From CAYMWF01 sp964394085 [NCBI: uncultured Gemmatimonadota bacterium] (lineage in GTDB: Bacteria; GCA-2686955; CAYMWF01): 17,571 bases of DNA. The number at the start of each line of letters is the position of its first letter. Positions within the stretch are counted from its first letter, which is position 1. Shown in pieces: positions 1 through 6,973 of this stretch. The position numbers were made by a program, and so were the translations under genes. The notes beneath the pieces were generated by a model. The model was not told the origin of the DNA and made no database searches. It was given only the letters and a program-made list of their open reading frames with translations. Location of the stretch: NCBI GenBank assembly GCA_964394085.1, contig CAYMWF010000015.1, positions 8,615-26,185 of the forward strand, given 5' to 3'.

Positions 1-65
1 CGGCTCGGGCACGAGGTTCGGCTCGGGCACGAGGTTCGGCTCGGGCACGAGGTTCGGCTCGGGAG
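1..65 (-). repeat. 18-bp tandem repeat encoding EPNLVP
   Basis: About 3.5 near-identical copies of an 18-bp unit run from the window edge to about position 65, inside the CobW-type gene. In the gene's frame each unit encodes Glu-Pro-Asn-Leu-Val-Pro, giving an extended Pro-rich tail. The array continues off the edge, so copy number is unknown. Confidence 0.9.
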
Positions 66-888
66 TCGGTTCCAGGCGGGCCGCTGCATGGAACCCGTCG
101 CTGGAATAATCGATATGAACGGTTCCTTTTGCCGTGTGGATGAACCCTTTTACCCGGTAGAGGCTGTCTTCGAAACGGCCGATTATCCGCTCCAGTTCAC
201 GGGGATCGATGACACGCTCGATGCGGATTGAAAAGCTGTGGTACCCGGGGTCGGCGCATGTCGCATATTCCCCCTCCGGAGCGGAGGAAACCTTCTTTGC
301 GAAGGGGTCGATGTCGGTTTCGCAGCAGACCGTTCGTATAAGCCGGGCTGAAGGATTTATTTCAGCCAGCGCTGTTTCCGTCTGTTCGATTTCTCCTTCG
401 CTGAACAGGTCGGTTTTATTTACGAGGACAATCTGGGCCGACTCCGCCTGTGCGCGGATGTTCGGCAGTGTTTCGAGGAGCTTTGTGAAGCTGCCCGGAG
501 ATACGACGGAAACGATGGAGGAGATGAAATACCTGCTGTCGAGCCCCGTTTCAGAGAGAAGCGTGCAGATAACTCCCGGATCCGCTGTGCCGCTCGCTTC
601 TATCAGGATGCCCTCCGCCCCCGATCCGGATTCGAGCCCGGCGGATGATTCGGGATTCCGAAGGACATTTACGAATTCCGTAACCTTGCAGCGGCAGAAG
701 ATGCTTCCGCCGGCAACGACGGAGACTCCGCCCCTCCCGGTCTCGATCAAGGTTCCGTCAACATTCACCTCCGAGAATTCGTTGATGAGATAAACGATGC
801 GCCTGCTGCGAAAACGAGCGGCAAGCTGTTGGAGAAAAGTGGTCTTTCCCGCGCCGAGAAACCCTGTAACGAGACATACCGGTATCAT
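1..888 (-). CDS. CobW/UreG-family P-loop GTPase (C-terminus beyond the window)
   Basis: A G3E-family GTPase, probably a metal or cofactor chaperone; 296 residues are visible and the 3' end lies off the left edge. From the start at 888 the family landmarks appear in order: Walker A GFLGAGKTT (residues 9-17), GGSIFCRC (60-67) where metal-binding members carry a CxCC motif, EASGTADP (97-104), NKTD for guanine recognition (157-160), and the CobW C-terminal domain with RVKGFI (245-250). After about residue 273 the sequence becomes a Pro-rich repeat of EPNLVP. Two further in-frame ATGs at 921 and 954 lie in a 33-bp repeat; 954 overlaps the stop of the upstream gene as TAATG. I chose 888 because family members begin just before the P-loop. 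Co-transcription with the UroD-family gene suggests it serves that protein, but the metal or cofactor is unknown. The CxCC variant weakens a zinc-chaperone reading. Confidence 0.85.
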   Translation of the reverse strand, partial: MIPVCLVTGFLGAGKTTFLQQLAARFRSRRIVYLINEFSEVNVDGTLIETGRGGVSVVAGGSIFCRCKVTEFVNVLRNPESSAGLESGSGAEGILIEASGTADPGVICTLLSETGLDSRYFISSIVSVVSPGSFTKLLETLPNIRAQAESAQIVLVNKTDLFSEGEIEQTETALAEINPSARLIRTVCCETDIDPFAKKVSSAPEGEYATCADPGYHSFSIRIERVIDPRELERIIGRFEDSLYRVKGFIHTAKGTVHIDYSSDGFHAAARLEPTPEPNLVPEPNLVPEPNLVPEP

Positions 889-985
889 TAGCCGCCGCCC
901 CTGGCTTCCATCCTTTATCATTAGCCGCCGCCCCTGGCTTCCATCCTTTATCATTAGCCGCCGCCCCTGGCTCTCACCCTTTCCC
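885..985. repeat. 33-bp tandem repeat across the UroD/cobW stop-start junction
   Basis: A 33-bp unit occurs nearly three times: about 886-918 and 919-951 are identical, and a third partial copy from 952 lies in the 3' end of the UroD-family gene. Each copy holds the same GGCGGCGGCTAATGATA junction, so three ATGs (954, 921, 888) occur exactly 33 bp apart and in one frame. The unit is 11 codons with no stop, so starting at 954 would add 22 residues (two copies of MIKDGSQGRRL) before the normal N-terminus of the GTPase. Confidence 0.92.
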
Positions 986-2324
986 GGATCGCCGCCTCCA
1001 GGGTTTTCCTGTCGGGTATGATCGATGAGAAGACCGCCTCTCCGCCGATGCAGATCGTGGGGATATTCTTCACATCCAGCTTCACCATGACGCCAAGCCC
1101 TTTCCTCGTGGATATCCTGTGCTCCTTCACGATGACCGGTTCGCTCAAGGCTTTCGCCGCCGCGTGCACGGCGTCCATCATGTATTTGCAAGGGGCGCAT
1201 GAAGAGGAATCGAGAGTGATCACATCGATGATTAGGTTCGGCTCGCTGTCGTAATCCGGCAGTTCGACGGCCTCTCCCGCAGCGGATTTCGCGACTATCG
1301 TCCTTTTGGCGATTTCCCTGCTGTAGCCGTCGTGCACCATTTCCGCGACGGCCTGCAGGTTCTTCTCGGGCACGCCGTAAGGCAGGTCGCAGCCCGGCGC
1401 GAGAATGAATCCGCATTCTCCTCCGATATCGATGCACCTTATGGCTTCGAGGCGGCAGTCGTCCTCGTCCCCGAAAAGGAGGACCGAAGTAAGCTTCATG
1501 TTGCCTCCGAAGCTCCTCCCCGTGCCGCGCGTTACATCCCGAACGAAATCGAGCGGCACATTCTCGTCGATCGAAAGGTTGTCGCACCGCGTTCCGCTCA
1601 TGGCTTCCATGTTCCGGGATGCGTCCCCGCACACGAAAAGGCTCGACAACCCGCCCAGGTTCCGAATGTGGTCGAAGATGTCGTTCACCTGCGGCGCTAC
1701 GAAATCACCGAAATGCCCGGGGCTGATCTGGCTCGTCATGGGGTCGACGACGGCGATGACATCCGCCCCGTTCTCCAGGTAGATCTGAGCAGCCTTTTTT
1801 CCGACCGCCGCACAGAAGCCGACCACTGCCTTAACATAATCGGGATGATCGAACATTTTCAGGAAAATGCCTGTTCCCATGAGATGGAGAGCCAGGGTGA
1901 ACGGACCGCACAGAAGACCGTAAAACGCAACTGTGTCTCCGTGCAGCTCTTTGGCTTTCCTGAGGGTTTCGATAATAACGGGAAAGCGGCCTTTACCCGC
2001 GTCGAACACCGGAAGGTCCGCCAGGCCGGCCCCCGATTCGAGAGGATGCGTGCAGACCGAAGGGGGATTTTCATCCGCCCAGGCGAGCTCGCAGCCCAGC
2101 ACCTCCGCTTCGAGCTGCAAGTCGAACGCTACAGGAAGCCCGTCCGGACGATACAGTTCCACGGCCCTCGAAAGACCTTGAATCATCAGGTCGGCGGACT
2201 GCAGGTATTCCGTCGCCGGTTTCCCTGTGAGTTTTCCGCCGTGAACCCCGACGAATGGAACCCATGCAGGTCTTTCAGTCAGCTCGTTCCTGACAGCCTT
2301 GAGAAGAATTTCCTTGCCGCTCAT
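954..2324 (-). CDS. UroD/MtaA-family protein fused to a C-terminal thioredoxin-like domain
   Basis: 456 residues. Residues 1-340 match the uroporphyrinogen decarboxylase superfamily, whose MtaA/CmuA branch transfers methyl groups between corrinoid proteins and thiols. The zinc site of characterised members is His-X-Cys plus a later Cys; here the equivalents read F230-V-C232-G-D and C312 (in LAPGCDLP), so the His is replaced by Phe. Residues 365-455 look like a thioredoxin-like domain, with CAPC at 376-379 and a likely cis-Pro at IPT (421-423). The stop TAA overlaps an ATG of the downstream GTPase (TAATG). The start at 2324 follows a purine-rich GGGAACGGGAA. No corrinoid protein gene is visible, so the substrate is unknown. 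It is unlikely to be heme-pathway HemE because of the fusion and the Cys motif. Family assignment is firm; methyl transfer is inference. Confidence 0.85.
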   Translation of the reverse strand: MSGKEILLKAVRNELTERPAWVPFVGVHGGKLTGKPATEYLQSADLMIQGLSRAVELYRPDGLPVAFDLQLEAEVLGCELAWADENPPSVCTHPLESGAGLADLPVFDAGKGRFPVIIETLRKAKELHGDTVAFYGLLCGPFTLALHLMGTGIFLKMFDHPDYVKAVVGFCAAVGKKAAQIYLENGADVIAVVDPMTSQISPGHFGDFVAPQVNDIFDHIRNLGGLSSLFVCGDASRNMEAMSGTRCDNLSIDENVPLDFVRDVTRGTGRSFGGNMKLTSVLLFGDEDDCRLEAIRCIDIGGECGFILAPGCDLPYGVPEKNLQAVAEMVHDGYSREIAKRTIVAKSAAGEAVELPDYDSEPNLIIDVITLDSSSCAPCKYMMDAVHAAAKALSEPVIVKEHRISTRKGLGVMVKLDVKNIPTICIGGEAVFSSIIPDRKTLEAAIRERVRARGGG

Positions 2325-2504
2325 TTCCCGTTCCCGGTTTGAAGTGTGTCCGATGTCTCAACCTGAACCGGCGGTTCCGCGTCCAGGAGTCAGGATTTTA
2401 ACGAATGCTTTCATGTCGAAGCGATTTCAGGTTTAACTTCTCCCGGCCTGTTTGTCTATCAAGCATTCCCAATCGAAGGCCTTTTTCGATGATGGATGTG
2501 TGAA

Positions 2505-2570
2505 TATACCCTTCGTTTCCTGGGGATATACCCTTCGTCTCCTGGGGATATACCCTTCGTCTCCCGGGGA
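2505..2570. repeat. 22-bp tandem repeat, three copies
   Basis: Three consecutive 22-bp units (2505-2526, 2527-2548, 2549-2570) begin TATACCCTTCGT and differ at one or two bases each. They are not inside a credible gene. Confidence 0.93.
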
Positions 2571-2754
2571 GTTTTCTGAAAGGATGCATCAACTGTTTTC
2601 CTGCCGGCACTATCGGAGAAGTGCCGTTAATCTCGACGTATCAAGGGTTTCTGCCCCTGACAGCTCCCGGATACGGATAAAATCCCGCACCACTTTCGGC
2701 TGTTCAATCCGACCGCTCCGGAGTTGCTCAATAAACCAGGTGCTGCCGCCCCAA

Positions 2755-2881
2755 CAGGTTTACATAATATTTCTTCACACGAAGAAACGGACCGATTCCA
2801 AGAGAAACAAAGGTCCTTTTTCGATGAAGCAGGCCTCATCAACCCACGCAGGTTTACATAATATTTCTTCACGTGAGGAAA
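2755..2881. repeat. Direct repeat, each copy ending in a palindrome
   Basis: A 24-bp sequence starting CAGGTTTACATAATATTTC occurs identically at 2755-2778 and 2849-2872, 94 bp apart. Each copy runs into a palindrome: TTTCTTCACACGAAGAAA at 2770-2787 and TTTCTTCACGTGAGGAAA at 2864-2881. The bases after the palindromes are also related. These two palindromes are the diverged members of the CACGTG family found at 10218, 10291, 10473 and 14386. Confidence 0.9.
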
Positions 2882-3111
2882 GGACATCGGATTTCAGGTT
2901 ATCTCCATATTACATGAAACAGTGCAACCCTTAGCCCTCTGTCCGGGTATATCCGGAGCCGGGTTTCGAAAAGCTCTGCGTCCCGGGAATTTCGGTCGTC
3001 GATGTTCTCGGCCTTGAAGGAGCGTTTCCGGCGATTTATACTCATCTCGGGCCGGGTGGTCCAGTCACCGGCCCGATCAGAAGAATGTCATCGTGTTTGA
3101 ACATTTTCACC

Positions 3112-3116
3112 GGGAG
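3112..3116 (+). promoter_or_regulatory. Ribosome binding site fixing the start at 3124
   Basis: GGGAG ends seven bases before the ATG at 3124. The upstream in-frame ATG at 3085 has no comparable site, so 3124 is preferred. Confidence 0.6.
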
Positions 3117-3123
3117 TAAAACC

Positions 3124-3585
3124 ATGGGAATCAAGGATATCGCCTGGCGCACGTCGAAATGGAAGATCATGAAGAACCACCTCGGCTACAGCGACGAGGA
3201 GATGAAACTCTTCAGGGAAAATCCGAAAAACGCCGATGTGCTCGAAAAAGTGCCGGAGCTCATGAGTAAGACCATCATTGTCGAGGTGGTAGAATCGCAC
3301 GGGTGCAACAGCCAGCATGCGGTTGGCGATAAATTCTACTTCGACGGCGCGGGCAACCTCCTCACGAAGCTCTGTCCGAAAAAAGTCTGCGTCTACGCCC
3401 TGCACGCCGCGACCGGCCTGATCTTCACCTCGAACGAACTGCTCTATGCCGGCGTGGACCCGAACGAAATGAGGTTCAAACGAACCGGCTGCTTCGACGT
3501 CGGGGTCGAGTGCGGCGGCTGGGGGCGGATAGTTCTCGAGCTGCGGGTGGTGGACCGGGAGGAAATCCGCGAGGTAAAATCTTAA
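3124..3585 (+). CDS. TIGR04076-like small protein of unknown function
   Basis: 153 residues from the ATG at 3124, which has a good Shine-Dalgarno; a start at 3085 would add 13 residues. Residues 50-72 (TIIVEVVESHG-C61-NSQHAVGDKF) and the Cys-containing tail (C84, C89, C123, C130, then GRIVLELRVV) resemble the TIGR04076 family, small cytoplasmic proteins with conserved Cys and a GD motif but no established function. An N-terminal helical stretch (residues 1-48) precedes that domain. It has no signal peptide or membrane segment. It lies 63 bp before the outer-membrane protein gene on the same strand, separated by a hairpin, so co-transcription is possible but not shown. Confidence 0.75.
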   Translation: MGIKDIAWRTSKWKIMKNHLGYSDEEMKLFRENPKNADVLEKVPELMSKTIIVEVVESHGCNSQHAVGDKFYFDGAGNLLTKLCPKKVCVYALHAATGLIFTSNELLYAGVDPNEMRFKRTGCFDVGVECGGWGRIVLELRVVDREEIREVKS

Positions 3586-3591
3586 TCTCGA

Positions 3592-3606
3592 CGGGCCGAC
3601 GGCCCG
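3592..3606 (+). terminator. GC-rich hairpin after the TIGR04076-like gene
   Basis: CGGGCC / GGCCCG arms with a three-base loop start seven bases after the stop. There is no immediate T-run, so it may be a weak or attenuating terminator, or an RNA-stabilising hairpin. Confidence 0.35.
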
Positions 3607-3648
3607 GTTCCTCAGCCGGACCGGCTTTAATAATATGACTATGCAGGA

Positions 3649-5517
3649 ATGATGGTATTTCTACCCACACTGCCGGGAAGAAGAAAACTTCCCCGGTTTC
3701 AGAGGCTTCTCCTTACCGGCACCGCCCTCTGTGTAACTGCGGCCCTCGCCGCCGCCGATGCCGCAGTCTCCGCCCCCGATGCAGCCGCAACCTTGATCGC
3801 CGCTGCCGGCGCGACCTTTGTCGGTGCTGCCTCGATCTCCGCCCCCGATGCAACCGCAACCTTGACCGCCGGTGCCGGCGCGATCTTTGTCGGTGCTGCA
3901 GCGACCTCGACCCCCGATGCAGCCGCGACCACCGCCGCCGCTCCTGCCACACCCTCCGCCGCCGATGCCGCGCTCACCTGGGAGGAGCTCGAACGGCAGG
4001 GCGCTTCCCTCGCCGCCATCGAAATCGATATCCACGATGTATTCGAATTGTCGAACCCGGAGGAGCGGCACTGGTTCGGCTTCCTGGCGAACGCCCTCCA
4101 CTTGAAAACCCGGGAATCGACCGTTGCCGATGAGCTCCTCTTCGCGACCGGGGTTCCCGTGCGCGCCCGCGCCGTCCGGGAAACCGAGCGGAACCTCCGC
4201 TCCTTCCCCTTCGTGAGGGACGCGGTCATCCTGCCGGTGATGCAGAACGGCTCCTGCGCAGCGAAGGTGGAGGTTCATGACGCCTGGAGTCTGAAGAGCT
4301 CCCTCCGGTTCGGCCGCCTCGGCGGAGCGTCAGAGTGGGCGGTCTCCGTCGACGAGGTGAACCTTCTCGGACTCGGGGTGCACGTCCGCGGAGGATGGGA
4401 AGAGACCGTGGAGCGGTCCCGCTGCCTTCTCGGGTACCGTGATCCGAGGTTCTTCGGAACCCGCTGGGATATCGATACGCTGTATGAAGAGCTGTCCGAC
4501 GGACGGCAGCGAAACGTCTCCCTGACGCGCCCTTTCTACTCCCTCGAAACCGCCTGGTCGGGCTGGCTCGCCTTCTCCGAACGCGATGCGAACAGCTCCT
4601 TTTTCGAAGACGAATCGAAGGTTTTCCTTTACCCCGTTTCGACCCGGAATTTCCGGTGCGGGGGTTCTAAGGCCGTCTCTGTTCAGGCCGGCACCGCCCT
4701 GCGGCTCGGCGCCGGGTACCTGGCGACCAGGACACGGTACGGCGCCAGGATCGATTTCGGAGAGCCGCGACCGGTCGGCTCCGCGCCGGAAGACAGGGAT
4801 CTGCACGGCCTGCTCCTCACCGCCGGCATCTGCCAGGACAGGTTCGAGGTGTTCAGAAACCTGTCCACAGTCGGCAGGTCGGAGGACGTCAACCTGGGAT
4901 GGGAAGCGGAAGCGGCCGCGGGTATCCTGGCGCCGTATCGCGAGCTCGACCCGGCCGCCTGGATCGGCGAACTCCAGGCGGAGAAGAACTGGCTTCCCGC
5001 ACCCGGTCTCCTTGCCGGGCTCCGGGTGGCGGCAGAGACCCTCCACGGGCGTGACGGATGGCGGGATGCCGCTGCCCGGGCCCGGGGCACCCTCTACTGC
5101 ACGGGCTTGAGGAACCGGGTAATTGCGGCGACATGCGCCTTCGATCAGATCACGGCCTGCACCCCGGAGCGATGGCTCACGGTTGGAGCGTCCGACGGGC
5201 TCAGGGGGTACGGAAATCACCTTCTCACCGGGGATCGGCGATGGATCGTCCAGGTGGAAGACCGCTCCTTCACGGATATCCGGCTCTGGGGGCTCGTGCA
5301 GCTCGGAGGGATTCTCTATCTCGACGCCGGCGCCCTGCGAATGATCGACTCCGGCCGCTGGAGCCGTTTATTCGCCGATATCGGCGCGGGTCTGCGTCTC
5401 GGCAACCTGAAAAGCTCCGCCGGACGCGTGATACTCTGCACGGTTGCAGCACCGCTTCTCAAGGAAGCCGGCGACGCCCCCTACCGGCTGTTCATCGGAA
5501 CAGAAGTCAGCTTCTGA
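3649..5517 (+). CDS. BamA/TamA-like outer-membrane beta-barrel protein with POTRA-like domain
   Basis: 622 residues. A signal peptide is likely (basic stretch 11-19, hydrophobic 20-36). Residues 41-105 are Ala-rich and contain two copies of a 23-residue repeat beginning SAPDA (41-63, 64-86) plus a partial third. Residues 155-212 look like one POTRA domain (GVPVRARAVRETERNLRSF followed by a beta segment ending KVEVHDAWSL). The remainder alternates like barrel strands. GASDGLRGY (513-521) matches the RGY motif of the Omp85 barrel, and the protein ends FIGTEVSF, the terminal Phe expected of a beta-signal recognised by BamA. It is too short for full BamA with five POTRAs; a single-POTRA Omp85 relative is the best description. 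Cargo is unknown. ATGs at 3649 and 3652 are adjacent; either could be the start. Its 3' end is duplicated downstream. Confidence 0.75.
   Translation: MMVFLPTLPGRRKLPRFQRLLLTGTALCVTAALAAADAAVSAPDAAATLIAAAGATFVGAASISAPDATATLTAGAGAIFVGAAATSTPDAAATTAAAPATPSAADAALTWEELERQGASLAAIEIDIHDVFELSNPEERHWFGFLANALHLKTRESTVADELLFATGVPVRARAVRETERNLRSFPFVRDAVILPVMQNGSCAAKVEVHDAWSLKSSLRFGRLGGASEWAVSVDEVNLLGLGVHVRGGWEETVERSRCLLGYRDPRFFGTRWDIDTLYEELSDGRQRNVSLTRPFYSLETAWSGWLAFSERDANSSFFEDESKVFLYPVSTRNFRCGGSKAVSVQAGTALRLGAGYLATRTRYGARIDFGEPRPVGSAPEDRDLHGLLLTAGICQDRFEVFRNLSTVGRSEDVNLGWEAEAAAGILAPYRELDPAAWIGELQAEKNWLPAPGLLAGLRVAAETLHGRDGWRDAAARARGTLYCTGLRNRVIAATCAFDQITACTPERWLTVGASDGLRGYGNHLLTGDRRWIVQVEDRSFTDIRLWGLVQLGGILYLDAGALRMIDSGRWSRLFADIGAGLRLGNLKSSAGRVILCTVAAPLLKEAGDAPYRLFIGTEVSF
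3769..3950 (+). repeat. 69-bp in-frame repeat encoding an Ala-rich linker
   Basis: Two 69-bp units (about 3769-3837 and 3838-3906) and a partial third from 3907 encode 23-residue repeats beginning SAPDA or STPDA in the outer-membrane protein. The copies differ at several bases and keep the frame. They fill the region between the signal peptide and the first folded domain. Confidence 0.88.
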
Positions 5518-5678
5518 CGCCGGGCGGGCGGCTCCCCCTGCCAGCTGTTCACAGGCCCGGAGTCAGCTCCTGACACTGGGTGACGCTCCCTACCGGCTTT
5601 CATCAGGACCGAAGCAAGTTTCCGACGCCGTGTGACGCCTCTTACCTGCGATTTATAAGCGCCGGAGTCAGTTTGTGA
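5473..5678 (+). repeat. Decayed tandem copies of the outer-membrane protein 3' end
   Basis: The last ~45 bases of the outer-membrane gene (from 5473, encoding DAPYRLFIGTEVSF and stop) recur in recognisable but diverged form starting at 5530, 5582 and 5634 (periods 57, 52, 52). Each copy keeps the order GACGCY-CCCTACCGGCT, then a TTCATC-like segment, then a GTCAGCTTCTGA-like end. The later copies follow the stop and are not in a continuous frame. The array reaches to within 30 bp of the convergent gene ending at 5704. Confidence 0.85.
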
Positions 5679-5703
5679 CGCCTGCTCGCGTTCGGAGTCG
5701 AAG

Positions 5704-6426
5704 TCAGAGCTGCTTAAGGCCGTGGAGGATACCGCCGCAAACAAACACGGCTGATACGATCACCGCGCCGAATTTCCATGTGAAGTTCTTTTCCTTCTGA
5801 ATCCGGGCCAGAAAAGTGAAGTAAAGCACGAAATATGCCGCCGAGCTGGCGAATTCGGACAGTTCGTACGAGGTTTTTCCGGTCAGGACTCCGGTAACGC
5901 GAAATACCACGCCGGTGAGCAGCACCACGATGAAACCCGAGATCAGGGGGAGCGTGGGAACCGGAATCATCAACGCTTCGGAACGCTCTTTCAGAGCGGG
6001 TCGGTACCTGGCGGCAAGCGGCAGAAGGATGAAGTGGGAAACCAGGACGAACCCGCCGACCCTGGAAAAGAGATCCCGGCTGAGATTCATATCCAGCACC
6101 GACAGGTTGTGAATGTTCATTTCATTCTGAAGGTTATGCGCTTTGAAAAAGCCGAGGGTGTCGAAGGAGAAGATTCTCTGGCCGAAGCTTATCTCTTCAA
6201 GAGCCCAGAAGATGAAACCGAGAATCAGCAACCACGGAACCACTTTCGCGCTCCTTGTTTCAGAGCGTCTCACCAGGTTTGCGGCCAGTACCGTTGAACT
6301 GACAAGGAACAGGACAGTGCAGTTTTCTATAAAGCGATCCTCCCTGTGAAGCAAAAGGAAGAACTCGCTGTCGACGAAAAAAATCAGGAAGTAAAACGGC
6401 AGCAATATGAAAAATATGTATGCCAT
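5704..6426 (-). CDS. Multi-pass inner-membrane protein of unknown function
   Basis: 240 residues from the ATG at 6426. An upstream in-frame ATG at 6561 would add 45 polar residues without membrane character, and AAAGGAGAAG lies about 14 bases before 6426, so I prefer the shorter form although the spacing is long. About seven hydrophobic segments are visible (roughly 2-18, 35-51, 62-77, 122-140, 155-173, 192-208, 217-234). The loop after the third carries the strongest motif, ALEEISFGQR (75-84) followed by HNLQNEMNIHNL (97-108). These polar and acidic residues beside a membrane look like a functional site. I recall similar motifs in uncharacterised bacterial membrane proteins but can give no function. 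It converges on the outer-membrane gene. Confidence 0.7.
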   Translation of the reverse strand: MAYIFFILLPFYFLIFFVDSEFFLLLHREDRFIENCTVLFLVSSTVLAANLVRRSETRSAKVVPWLLILGFIFWALEEISFGQRIFSFDTLGFFKAHNLQNEMNIHNLSVLDMNLSRDLFSRVGGFVLVSHFILLPLAARYRPALKERSEALMIPVPTLPLISGFIVVLLTGVVFRVTGVLTGKTSYELSEFASSAAYFVLYFTFLARIQKEKNFTWKFGAVIVSAVFVCGGILHGLKQL

Positions 6427-6713
6427 GGGAAGAAGTTCTTCTCCTTTTCCCGTGGTGCTACTGGAGAGTGAGTTCCAAGTTAAAACGATTCTTGAACAAT
6501 TATTCTTTCGTTCAGCCTTTCGTCGGTATATTCCCGAAGTACGACCCGGATCCGTCGGCAATCAAAACAGGCGCAGCCGCCGGGCGGGCCGGGCCAGGCC
6601 GGGACAAAGTCTTTAACCGCCGGGCCAGGCCGGGCCGGGCCGGGCCGGGACAAAGACTTTAACCGCGGGGCCGGTTCGAGTCAAGAACGGGGACGCCATC
6701 CCATAACGGGAGG

Positions 6714-6812
6714 ATCTGCAGCCCCTGGGGACACCAAACCGGGGGGAACTGGAGTCCCTGGGCACACCAAACCGGGGGGAACTGGAGTCCCTGGGCACAC
6801 CAAACCGGGGGG
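6714..6812. repeat. 33-bp tandem repeat, three copies
   Basis: Units at 6714-6746, 6747-6779 and 6780-6812 end in ACACCAAACCGGGGGG. The last two are identical; the first differs at about five positions. There are no spacers and no credible coding frame. Confidence 0.93.
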
Positions 6813-6885
6813 ATCTGCACTCCCGTCACCAACAGGCTGCGTGCCGAAAGCCTTCTGAACATAACGTCACGAGGGGGAAATTTTG

Positions 6886-6946
6886 GGCGGCCGCGCCGGA
6901 TGCAGGGCCGGAAAAGAGCGGCGGCCGCGCCGGGAGCGGGGCCGGA
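6886..6946. repeat. Direct repeat of a GC-rich 27-mer, 34-bp period
   Basis: GGCGGCCGCGCCGG starts at 6886 and again at 6920; each copy ends GGGCCGGA about 27 bases later. It lies just beyond the 3' end of the arylsulfotransferase-like gene. Confidence 0.85.
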
Positions 6947-6956
6947 CAGCGACCGC

Positions 6957-6972
6957 CTGCTTGAGAAAGCAG
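6957..6972 (-). terminator. Hairpin directly after the arylsulfotransferase-like gene
   Basis: On the minus strand CTGCTT-TCTC-AAGCAG starts one base after the stop codon. No T-run follows, so termination is uncertain; it may protect the 3' end of the message. Confidence 0.35.
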
Positions 6973-6973
6973 A

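Larger units (their letters stand above)
2325..3123. other. Intergenic region with repeats between divergent genes
   Basis: About 800 bp between the divergently transcribed UroD-family gene and the TIGR04076-like gene, so promoters for both should lie here, though I see no convincing -35/-10 pair. It holds a 22-bp tandem repeat (2505-2570), a 94-bp-period repeat ending in palindromes (2755-2881), and near 3049-3076 an imperfect GC-rich dyad (CGGGCCGG facing CCGGCCCG). Short open frames across it are low in complexity and follow the repeats; I do not call them genes. Confidence 0.7.
6427..6973. other. Repeat-rich intergenic region
   Basis: About 550 bp upstream of the membrane-protein gene and downstream of the arylsulfotransferase-like gene. 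It holds a GC-rich low-complexity stretch with two copies of GGGACAAAG(T/A)CTTTAACCG (about 6600-6668), a 33-bp tandem repeat (6714-6812), a 34-bp-period repeat (6886-6946) and a hairpin at 6957-6972. The minus-strand promoter for the membrane-protein gene probably lies near 6430-6560, where the sequence is AT-richer, but I cannot place it. Confidence 0.7.

Noticed and set aside
954-2324. HemE (uroporphyrinogen decarboxylase of heme synthesis)
   Set aside because: The Cys motifs and thioredoxin-like fusion place it with methyltransferase-like relatives, and no heme genes are nearby.
1332-2342. A 336-codon plus-strand frame over the UroD-family gene
   Set aside because: It is antisense to a gene with recognisable domains, and its product shows no domain I recognise.
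2398-2887. Short minus-strand frames between 2398 and 2887
   Set aside because: They follow the tandem repeats, contain no recognisable domain and lack ribosome binding sites.
6714-6812. CRISPR-like array because of 33-bp spaced units
   Set aside because: Units abut with no unique spacers, there are only three copies, and no cas genes are present. The same applies to 885-985 and 14211-14306.
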